Shown here in pieces: positions 23,481-32,841 of a DNA stretch of 64,000 bases; position 1 is the first letter of the stretch, and each line of letters begins with the position of its first letter. A program made the translations under genes and the position numbers. The DNA lies in the NCBI RefSeq assembly GCF_002994745.2, contig NC_037090.1, positions 29,556,501 through 29,620,500 of the forward strand. Direction: 5' to 3'. The stretch comes from Rosa chinensis. Its lineage: Eukaryota; Streptophyta; Magnoliopsida; Rosales; Rosaceae. The notes under the pieces were generated by a model. The model was not told the DNA's origin and searched no databases. It saw only the letters and a list, made by a program, of their open reading frames with translations.

Positions 23481-25179
23481 AAACCAAAAAAGAAGAAGAA
23501 GAAAGAAAGAAAGAAGAATAAAGAAACAAAGAAATAAAAGAAAAAATAAAAAAAAAACTTTTGAGGGTAAATCGGTCTTTTTGTCTTCATTAAGTTACTC
23601 ACGTGCAAAATTTAACTGCTCCGTGAAGGAAATTGGTCGTAGGTACGACGTTGATACGAAAAAATGAGTCCAGGTATCACATTGATAGCTTTATAAGTTC
23701 ATGTATCATTTTGAAAGTCCCCTAAGTGTCCAGACACCGTTGGTGAATTTTTTCCTAAAACAAATTGAGGGCAGAATGTCTTTTTTGCCCTCATTTTTAG
23801 GCTTATGTGAGTCACACGTGCTCACAGTTGACGGAGACGTGACGGAAGTTCGCCAGAGGTACGACGATAATACGAAAAGTAAAGTCTAGGTATCACATTG
23901 ATAACATTCAGAGTTCAGGTATCATTCTGAAAGTCACCAAAGTGTCCAGACACCGTTGGTGAATTTTTCCCATTTTGAAATAATAACCTTTGCAATTTGT
24001 TATTTCTTCGAACATGAGATCAATGCAGTGAGCTGCACAAGAAGCCTAATGAACATTATGGTGTCTTATCAATTTCTTATCAGCTTTAACATAATTAGCA
24101 GCATTTTTAGTCACCACTTAAACCACATTGTGCTCTCCAACCTCTCTGATAACTTCCTTCAAGAGTTTGTATATATAGTGATGCACTTTTTCTCACTGGA
24201 AAAATCAACTGACTTGAGAAAACGGTGGTACTTTTGGTGTAGACCATGAAATTTATTGTGTGTCTCTAGTTGGCCCTGACCATCCATTGCACATGATCGA
24301 GCATCTATAAGTCTCCCATGTTGCCCTCAATGTGTTAACATATTCAGAAATGTCTTTTAACTCCATATCCAAATACTTGTTCCTTATCTCATAAGGTGTG
24401 GGGGGTTGTACTTCTTGTTCTTTCTGATCACCAAGTTTTGATAATGAGAAGATGTTGCTTTCTCAGCATAAATATTATCATAGATGAAAAACTTACTGAT
24501 AAAATGACCCATTACCTTCTTTATTGAAACTCTTGAAAAGGCATTTCTAATACTCTTTTGGCAGGTCTGAAATGAATTGCTAAGGCTTGGTGCCAACGGT
24601 TGTATTGGTTGTAATTCTCTGAAACTTGTTGCTCGTTGCATGTGTGCGCCTCTACTAGACCCATAAAATTGTCCTCTGTTAGGAACTTTGTGGAGATGTT
24701 CTCTTTTCACATTGTGCTTGTTTGGAGTCACAAATTGCTTGCCAAAATGATGCACGTTCCTCAGGAGTCATGTTATCATTGTCATAAACCTCATAGTCGC
24801 TATCATCTTGTGAGCCAATTAGTTCTCTAAGAAGCTCTGCTCAAAAGCACTTCCATTGTATATGCTTTTTTTTTGCCTTTTCTTTTTGTTTATTCACCAA
24901 TAAGGATTTGATGAATTACTTCACTTCTGTTGGAATGGCCTCACATCGTTGCACATTGTATCCGGGATCTATTCCACTGAGATGGTATTTAAGATGTGTC
25001 ACTTTACCATTTTTCATCGTAATCCCACAATATTTGCATATGCTACCATTTTTGTTATTAGGAATTTAATCTATGTGCTCCCATGCAGGATCACGCCTAC
25101 TTCCGCCACTAGCCATTGTATTTTCTTATCAAACTTCCTGCACAAAAAATTAAGTAAAGTTAAACTCTAAACATTATAT

Positions 25180-25800
25180 TATTATAAATATAAAAATACC
25201 CTACATCTATTCATACATCGATCCTAAGTTTGCGTCTAGAGATAATAGATCAGTAGGGACTTGGATTAACTTATTTTTGTTAATATCTCAATACTTTACT
25301 AATCTCTTATATAATGTAAGAGCGTATTGAGATAATGTAGGAATGTATTAAGATGCCAAATATTAAAAATAGTAAATGTCATTAATTAGAACAATAAAAT
25401 AAACAATAAGAACCAGATGCTTAATAATATTAAGTTCTTACCAAATTTTGATTCACCAAATACAAGCATAAGAGTCTTTTGGAGTGAAGAAGAAAGTAGT
25501 AGGGAGAAAAGAAGTGAAGAAAGAAACTTGAAGTTTCATTCGGTGCAAGAAATGAATGGAATTTTGAACTTTGTATAGAAGTGAAATTTGAAAAGTTGTT
25601 GTAAATTTTTTTAACTTTTTGAGCTATAGGTAAATAGATTTCTAGGTAAGAACCTATAATTGTAAGTTAGTTATTGATTAGATATTTGCCTAAGTTTTCA
25701 GACCCATAGGCAAAAGGAACATATATTAGAATGTTGCAAATATAACACAAATGTAGTTGCAGCATAGTTGGCTAAAGTTTTCAAAAAGCAATGATATAAT
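25180..25800. other. Probable 5' region of the hAT transposase gene
   Basis: AT-rich sequence between the transposase start and the terminal hAT repeats. No gene is seen. By position it should hold the transposase promoter, but no convincing motif can be placed. Confidence 0.4.
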
Positions 25801-26040
25801 CAAGCTTCGAACCTTGATGACCTTTTTGGTTTTTTTATAGAAATTTTAGTCAACTAATATTCAAACATGTGATGGGGGCGTGGGGTCATGATGTTGATTT
25901 TGCATGTGAGAGAATGGGAGTTGGATTCAGAAGTTTCTAGAAATCTCCACAAAAATCATTGAAAAATAGCAAGTTTATCGATACTTCCCGAAATTTCAGA
26001 AAATTTTGAAAATATCCCACGAAATTCAATTGGTAGGTAA

Positions 26041-26399
26041 AGAAAATATAGCCCCCTCAAAAGAACAAAAATAAAATAAAAAAAACTCAAACAAGTCTAT
26101 TCACTGATATAGAGTTTAATAGGGTTTGTTTGAGGTAGAATTCTTCATAGTTAAGAGTTGCATACTTCTTAAGAAAAATTGTAATTAGTTGACTTTCTTA
26201 ACCTAAAGAGGTTTGTTCACCTAGTTCTTGTTGGAACACAAGAATTTCCCATCTCAGATAGGTCTATTTACCTAGTTCTTCTTTAAGTTTCATAACTCAA
26301 ATAGGTCAACTAAACTAATTCTTGCTAGCTATAGGAATTACCTTTAAATAAGGGTAGAGACTGCAATTACAATCTAAAAGCAGTTAAAAGCAAAGCCTA
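26041..26399. other. Spacer with short degenerate repeats
   Basis: Contains a threefold, poorly conserved motif of the AGGTY(T/A)RTTYACCTAGTTCTT type (about 26205-26325). No gene is seen. Confidence 0.5.
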
Positions 26400-26576
26400 A
26401 CGGGCGTGGGGCTGAGATTCCCAGTTAGGCTGGGTTCCAAACCCATTTTCAAAAAAATATAATAAAAGCAAAGCCTAAACCAGGAACCAAATAAATGATA
26501 CTAGAAAAAGGAAATGACTATAATTCACTTTTTTTTTTTTGGCTTTCTTTTATCGAGGACAATGAAAGTACTGCAC

Positions 26577-26840
26577 CTGCATCTTTGAGGAAGGCTATCT
26601 GAAAAGAATTTTTCAACACTTGAAGGATGAGAAGAACCTACTTTGCATAGTTTGTAATGATTGCTACACGTGAGATAAATATGAAAATACTTTGAAGGCT
26701 CATTTCAAAAAATACAAAAACAGCAAGCATAAAGATGTACAATATGAACTACAACATGTGAAATATGAAAATACTTTGAAGGCTCATTTCAAAAAAGACA
26801 AAAACAGCAAGCACAAAGATGTACAATATGCACATTAATT
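26577..26840 (+). pseudogene. Zinc-finger-like coding piece, unit 1
   Basis: Frame reading: LLCIVCN, CYT, a stop, then DKYENTLKAHFKK and KNSKHKDVQ, with the YENTLKAHFKK block present twice in tandem (about 26690-26740 and 26767-26830). Two Cys two apart and two His (AHF, SKH) suggest a BED/C2H2-like finger. It ends shortly after in a stop. Parent gene not identified. Confidence 0.5.
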
Positions 26841-27220
26841 AATGTTCATCTGCAAGCTACAGCGACCTCATGCCAAAAGATGATGATGATGTATGATGTG
26901 ATGTGAGCTAGACAGAGTTAGATATGTTAGAAATGAAAGAGAATCAAAGAGGTAGTTTAATTAGCCAAGGATACATGAGTTAAAGTTGAAGGAGAAACTT
27001 AGCTCCAATATTATATCTAGCCGGAGCCATTATCTAGGCCCTTATATGCTGGTTTTGACGTTATATTCATGTTTAAATGAGTTTGTTTACTTTTTTTACA
27101 TATAATGGATGCTAAAACTATTAACATAACTGAGTCATAACTGAATGACCAAAATGATAATTTTGCCAATTAGGAATTCCAAAATTGGTCATACAACTGT
27201 TTCGAGGAATGACTACAAAC

Positions 27221-27488
27221 CTGCATCTTTGAGGAAGACTATCTGAAAAGAATTTTTCAACACTTGAAGGATGAGAAGAAGCTACTTTGCATAGTTTGTA
27301 ATTACTGCTACACGTGGGATAAATATGAAAATACTTTGAAGGCTAATTTAAAAAAATACAAAAACAGCAAGCATAAAGATGTACAATATGAACTGCAACG
27401 CGTGGGATAAATATGAAAATACTTTGAAGGCTCATTTCAAAAAATACAAAAACAGCAAGCACAAAGATGTACAATATGCACATTAATT
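27221..27488 (+). pseudogene. Zinc-finger-like coding piece, unit 2
   Basis: Same as unit 1, again with a doubled YENTLKAHFKK block. Here the codon after CYT is intact (CYTWDKYEN), so the stop in unit 1 is secondary. Confidence 0.5.
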
Positions 27489-27868
27489 AATGTTCATCTG
27501 CAAGCTACAATGTCACCATGTCAAAAGATGATGATGATGTATGATGTGATGTGAGCTAGACAGAGTTAGATATGTTGGAAATGAAAGAGAATCAAAGAGA
27601 TAGTTTAATTAGCCAGGGATGCATGAGTTAAAGTTCAAGGAGAAACTTAGCTCCAATATTATATATAACCGGAGCCATTATCTAGGCCCTTATATGCTGG
27701 TTTTGACGTTATATTCATGTTTAAATGAGTTTGTTTATTTTTTTTACATATAATGGATGCTAAAACTATTAACATAACTGAGTCATAACTGAATGACCAA
27801 AATGATAAATTTGCCAATTAGGAATTCCAAAATTGGTCATACAACTGTTCCGGGGAATGACTACAAAC

Positions 27869-28045
27869 CTGCATCTTTAAGGAAGACTATCTGAAAAGAA
27901 TTTTTCAACACTTGAAGGATGAGAAGAAGCTATTTTGCATCGTTTGTAATGACTGTTACACGTGGGATAAATATGAAAATGCTTTGATGGCTCATTTCAA
28001 AAAATACAAAAACAGCAAGCACAAAGATGTACAATATGCACATTA
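27869..28045 (+). pseudogene. Zinc-finger-like coding piece, unit 3
   Basis: A single-block version: KKLFCIVCNDCYTWDKYENA then AHFKKYKNSKHKDVQYAH and stop. This is the cleanest copy of the putative finger. Confidence 0.5.
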
Positions 28046-28712
28046 ATTAATGTTCATCTGCAAGCTACAATGTCACCATGTCAAAAGATGATGATGATGT
28101 ATGATGTGATGTGAGCTAGACAGAGTTAGATATGTTGGAAATGAAAGAGAATCAAAGAGATAGTTTAATTAGCCAGGGATGCATGAGTTAAAGTTCAAGG
28201 AGAAACTTAGCTCCAATATTATATATAGCCGGAGCCATTATCTAGGCCCTTATATGCTGGTTTTGACGTTATATTCATGTTTAAATGAGTTTGTTTACTT
28301 TTTTTACATATAATGAATGCTAAAACTATTAACATAACTGAATGACCAAAATGATAATTTTGCCAATTAGGAATTCTAAAATTGCTCATACAACTGTTCC
28401 GGGCAATGACTACCAAAACCAGCATCATTAACATTGACAATGACCAAAATATCGAGTTTCAAGGAAACATCGATGGTCCCGAAAACGGAAATATCGAGGA
28501 TATATTGATTTAGATAAAAAAATCGAGAACTAACGGGCGTGGGGCTGAGCTTCCCAGTTAGGCTGGGTTCCAAACCCATTTTCAAAAAAATAAAATAAAA
28601 GCAAAGCCTAAACCAGGAACCAAATAAATGATACTGGAAAAAGGAAAGGACTATAATTCACTCTTCTTCTTTTTTTGGCTTTCTTTTATCGAGGACAATG
28701 AAAGTACTGCAC

Positions 28713-28975
28713 CTGCATCTTTGAGGAAGGCTATCTGAAAAGAATATTTCAACACTTGGAAGATGAGAAGAAGCTAGTTTGCATAGTTTGTAATGACTGC
28801 TACACGTGAGATAAATATGAAAATACTTTGAAGACTCATTTCAAAAAATACAAAAACAGCAAGCATAAAGATGTACAATATGAACTGCAACACGTGAAAT
28901 ATGAAAATACTTTGAAGGCTCATTTCAAAAAATATAAAAACAGCAAGCACAAAGATGTACAATATGCACATTAAT
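28713..28975 (+). pseudogene. Zinc-finger-like coding piece, unit 4
   Basis: A doubled-block version like units 1 and 2, with a stop after CYT. Confidence 0.5.
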
Positions 28976-29638
28976 TAATGTTCATCTGCAAGCTACAACG
29001 ACCCCATGCCAAAAGATGATAATGATGTATGATGTGATGTGAGCTAGACATAGTTAGATATGTTGGAAATGAAAGAGAATCAAAGAGGTAGTTTAACTAG
29101 CCAGGGATGCATGAGTTAAAGTCGAAGGAGAAACTTAGCTCCAATATTATATGTAGCCGGAGCCATTATCTAGGCCCTTATATGCTGGTTTTGATGTTAT
29201 ATTCATGTTTAAATGAGTTTGTTTACTCTTTTTACATATAATGGATGCTAAAACTATTAACATAACTGAATGATCAAAATGATAATTTTGTCAATTAAGA
29301 ATTCTAAAATTGCTCATATAACTGTTTCGGGCAATGACTACCAAAATCAGCATCATTAACATTGACAATGACCAAAATATCAAGTTTCGAGGAAATATCG
29401 ATAGTCTCGAAAACGGAAATATCGAGGATATATTGATTTAGATAAAAAATTGAGAACTAACGGGCGTGGGGCTAAGCTTTCCAGTTAGGCTGGGTTCCAA
29501 ACCCATTTTCAAAAAAATAAAATAAAAGCAAAGCCTAAACCAGGAACCAAATAAATGATACTAGAAAAAGGAAAGGACTATAATTCACTCTCTCTTTTTT
29601 TTGGCTTTCTTTTATCGAGGACAATGAAAGTACTGCAC

Positions 29639-29817
29639 CTTTATCTTTGTGGAAGGATATCTGAAAAGAATTTTTCAACACTTGAAGGATGAGAAGAAGC
29701 TATTTTGCATCGTTTGTAATGACTGTTACACGTGAGATAAATATGAAAATGCTTTGAAGGCTCATTTCAAAAAATACAAAAACAGCAAGCACAAAGATGT
29801 ACAATATGCACATTAAT
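29639..29817 (+). pseudogene. Zinc-finger-like coding piece, unit 5
   Basis: A single-block version like unit 3, with changes in the opening residues. It precedes the truncated hAT copy. Confidence 0.45.
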
Positions 29818-30224
29818 TAATGTTCATCTGCAAGCTACAATGACACTATGCCAAAAGATGATGATGATGTATGCTGTGATGTGAGCTAGACAGAGTTAGA
29901 TATGTTGGAAATGAAAGAGAATCAAAGAGATAGTTTAATTAGCCAGGGATGCATGAGTTAAAGTTGAAGGAGAAACTTAGCTCCAATATTATATATAGCT
30001 GGAGCCATTATCTAGGCCCTTATATATGGGTTTTGACTTTATATTCATGTTTACATGAGTTTGTTTACTCTTTTTACATATAATGGATGCCAAAAGTATT
30101 AACATAACTGAGTCATAACTGAATGACCAAAATGATAATTTTGCCAATTAGGAATTTCAAAATTGATCATACAACTGTTCCAGGGAATGACTAGGAAAAC
30201 CAGCATCATTAACATTGACAATGA

Positions 30225-31305
30225 CTAAAATATCGAGTTTCGAGGAAATATCGATGGTCCCGAAAAACGGAAATTTCGACAGAAATATCAATGATATATT
30301 GATTTAGATAAAAAAAAAATCAAGAAAATGATGGAAATTTGAAGAAAAATATGCAAATTTTAAGTGAAACTTTTGGATATGTTTGTTTTATCAATTGTTT
30401 ACTATATATGAAAAGAAAACTTTGAATAAACATTGTTATATGGTAATTTGTAATAATTTAAGATGAAACGGAAAATATTGAATTACCGACAACTCTAAAA
30501 TTTTTTGAAATTAACATCTATTTTTTTTTTTTATAAACATTCTTTGTACATATCATACATTACACCTTGAATACATGAGTAACTTAGAACCACGGAGAAG
30601 ACTTATAAGGTACAAAATCTTCACTATCTTCATCATCTCTATTTGTAGAGTCTTGAGTGTATTGTGAAGCATAGTTATTAAATGATACCTCTCCTTTGTA
30701 GTTTTGCATGAATTGACTTAAATGCCAACCATATGGGTCCGGGGAGATTAGCTGCTGGTAGTTATAATAGGGATCATGCATTGCTCGACTTTGGCCATAA
30801 CCATAATCATTTGAAGATTGTCCTTCAGATTGTGTCCATGAGTTGTCACTTGATTGCCAAGTTTTGCCCATAAGAGTAAGGTCCATAATTGCGTCCTCCC
30901 ACTCCAAATGAGTCAAAAGTGGGAGATAAAGAATCGTCTTCATGCCTTGACATGCTTCCATGACCTCTTTCCCTTGGTTCGAGCCTTGGTGACCTTGTTG
31001 ATTTTTTTATTTGAATTTTAGGCTAACTATATGTCAGCCACGTGATGGTGATGTTGATGTTGCATGTGACTGATCATTGATGTGAGAAAGGGTGGTAGAG
31101 TGGTGTTGACCGTGTTGACTTTGCATGTGGAGAAAGGGTGGTAGAGTCGGAAGGTTTCGAAAAAAAAAAACCCAAAATTTCGCAAAGTATTGCCAAAATA
31201 TCAGTCGAAATATACTTGGAAGGTCACGGAAATTTCAGCCAGTCAAAAAAATGAAAATATCGGCGAAATATAGCCGATAATTTTGATTTTTTAATCCTTG
31301 AACAT
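30225..31305 (-). mobile_element. Internally deleted hAT element, second copy
   Basis: Shares both ends with the 17.9-26.0 kb hAT element but keeps only the transposase C-terminus between them. The left end has ATATCGAGTTTCGAGGAAATATC. The right end has GGAAATTTCAGCCAG and GGCGAAATATAGCCGATAA, then TTTTTAATCCTTGAACATTGG. It appears to sit within the third gene fragment copy, which resumes with AAAGATTTTGCCCTACTCTC. Target duplication not resolved. Confidence 0.7.
30584..30961 (-). pseudogene. hAT transposase C-terminal fragment
   Basis: The minus-strand frame ends DDEDSEDFVPYKSSPWF, nearly identical to the C-terminus of the larger copy. It contains QSSDNSWTQSEGQS and DPYGWHLSQ. The catalytic and dimerisation parts are deleted. 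Confidence 0.8.
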
Positions 31306-31556
31306 TGGCAATAAAGATTTTGCCCTACTCTCTTATGCTGCCGTAATTCTCAACCCTCAAAGTCAGCACAACCTTCTCAATCCTTAAAATCAACAGAACC
31401 CTGATAATCAGCAACTTACTTCAGTTGAAGATGAAAACTTTCAAGAAATATTTTAGGTTTTATGAAATATTAATTCACTTAAACCGTTATTCACATCTCA
31501 TAATACTTTCTCAGATAGAAAGTTGTTTTCATTAGATTTTGAGGGAAAACCAAAAA
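31306..31556 (+). pseudogene. Dispersed gene fragment, copy 3 of 3
   Basis: Plus-strand reading DFALLSYAAVILNPQSQHN, then SVEDENFQEIF, FTSHNTFSDRKLFS. It matches the fragment at 16375-16640 and, in its last part, that at 7640-7760. Stops interrupt it. Confidence 0.5.
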
Positions 31557-32263
31557 AAAAAAAAAAAATATTAGCCCTTAAACGTTATAGCGCACTTAAG
31601 TCATCCATAAAGCATTAGCAGTTTCCAAGGACATGATCCAAAACTTCACACCTGACTTGGCCGAATTTGGATAGAAGATGCCTACAAGGACAGTAGCACC
31701 AAGCTAGGGAAAGGAGTTGCCTGGGGACTGGGTTCTTAATAGCAGCTTGCCAAATTGTTTGCCAAGCTAGGTCCTGCCACCGAGAGATAAGGTTGCAAGC
31801 TTGACAATTTCAATTAATTCTAAAAATGTGAAACATTTTGTCGAGAGATGATATTATCTATGTTAAAATTCACTGCCATGTGTTCTTTTTCAAAAATTAA
31901 AAATGTCATCGAAATTATAATTCACCCAGCAGCTAGCCTGCAAGTAGATTAACTACTCATCACCTTAATCAGCTGTCTTGCTTTATTTGATCGAGTAGTG
32001 AGTTGTGACCAACTGCCAACTTAAAACATTTACGGCACTCACAACTGACTATTTCACCTTCTGAAAAGAAAAAACAAAAATATGAAAAACAAAAGAGACA
32101 CCCTAGCTAGATGACAAAGGTAATTAAGATGCTTAAATTGTATAATTATGCCTATAAAACAATTCGGTTCAGAATCAAGATTCAGTTCAACATGCATCTC
32201 ATTTCTTTGTCAAACAAAACAAACAGGAGAGAGCTAGTCTTCTGGAAGTCCTGCCTTCACAAA
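31557..32263. other. Spacer and 3' region of NUP93
   Basis: No gene is recognised. Part of the right-hand half should be the 3' UTR of the minus-strand NUP93 gene. Confidence 0.5.
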
Positions 32264-32803
32264 TCACAAGCTCCGGGCAAGTTTTTCGTACAAATCACGT
32301 GGCCAATTTCTATTGGAATTATTTGCAATGAAGCTAGCAATCTGCAAAAACCAAATGGCTCATCAATCATAAACACATACCATAGATCAACTTCCGCTCA
32401 GACGACATTACAAGTTTGGTACTATGAATGGCCAACTCCCAAAAGACAGAAATGAATAAAAAATAAAATAAAATAAAAAACTACAGGCAGCAGCCACGCT
32501 TTTTCCATACTTAAAGCATCTTCAAATGAAAGGCTTATCCAATAGAAGAGAGGGAGGGGGAAATCAGAAACCACAGCAGATCAAATCCAAGCCATGGCTC
32601 AAGCTTGCAAGATATTAGTCAACAGCTCAATTCGGGCCAAGTAATTAAGTTGAACAAACAGTGATGACTTACTGACCAGGCATATAACAGAGCTAGAATC
32701 ACATTATAACATCAAACCTCAACTTTTACACGGTAAAAGCCCAGAATTGGGACCAAATTAGCTTGATATCTATGAAATACACCCATTAAGTAAAATAAAT
32801 TGC

Positions 32804-32841
<38 letters not shown>

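Larger units (their letters stand above)
22072..23971. mobile_element. Pack-MULE-like element with 9-bp TSD and captured gene pieces
   Basis: The ends are GGGAAAAATTCACCAACGGTG and the exact complement on the right (CACCGTTGGTGAATTTTTCCC). Identical 9-bp flanks ATTTTGAAA lie at 22063-22071 and 23972-23980. The TIRs are long (about 200 bp) and doubled: a second inward-facing copy begins at about 22278 on the left and ends at about 23754 on the right. The GC-richer interior carries a TCP transcription factor fragment (plus strand) and a probable subtilase propeptide fragment (minus strand). It sits inside the DUF659 part of the hAT transposase gene. Long TIRs, 9-bp TSD and captured host sequence are the defining traits of a Pack-MULE. 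Confidence 0.88.
19659..25116 (-). pseudogene. hAT transposase (BED finger, DUF659, hAT dimerisation), broken
   Basis: On the minus strand the gene starts at ATG 25116. It has a BED-type zinc finger: DPAWEH, then ICKYCG and HLKYHLSG, about 24980-25110, with a stop after EHID. Next comes a DUF659-like region: TFRELQPIQ (24620) and FSRVSIKKVMGHF (24520), then CAAHCIDLMFEE (24010-24040). After the Pack-MULE insertion it resumes with KQLFTSDWWTNSNF and DIVHDQAFW (21830-21930). The hAT dimerisation block is ASERNWSTFTLIHTKQRN (20700-20770), and a tail DDEDSEDFVPHRSSMWF ends at 19659. Many stops and frameshifts plus the insertion show it is dead. The family's role is cut-and-paste transposition. 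Confidence 0.85.
17866..26040 (-). mobile_element. hAT element with transposase gene, heavily nested (approximate ends)
   Basis: The left edge (ACCAAAATATCGGG...GGAAATATTGATGG, then AAGTGAAACTTTTG and TGAATAAACATTGTTATAT) matches 30225-30510. The right edge (GAACCTTGATGACC, GATGTTGATTTTGCATGTGA, then ATCGATA/GAAATTTC-rich sequence at 25805-26030) matches 30975-31300. Those two blocks bracket the shorter copy at 30.2-31.3 kb, so the same two ends define this larger element. Between them is a complete-length but broken minus-strand transposase gene. A Helitron-like insertion and a Pack-MULE-like insertion lie inside. The exact termini and target duplication are not resolved. Confidence 0.7.
26400..30224 (+). 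repeat. Complex tandem array, five units carrying a zinc-finger-like gene piece
   Basis: The anchor CTGCATCTTTGAGG (and variants) recurs at 26577, 27221, 27869, 28713 and about 29639, giving spacings of 644, 648, 844 and 926 bp. Each unit has a coding-like start (CIVCN, AHFKKYKNSKHKDVQ), then CAAAAGATGATGATGATGT, GTGAGCTAGACAGAG and ATCTAGGCCCTTATAT blocks. The longer spacings include an extra segment with a hAT-terminus-like stretch (ACCAAAATATCGAGTTTC...) and an AACGGGCGTGGGGCTGAG segment. Units are highly similar, so the amplification is recent or homogenised. Confidence 0.92.
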
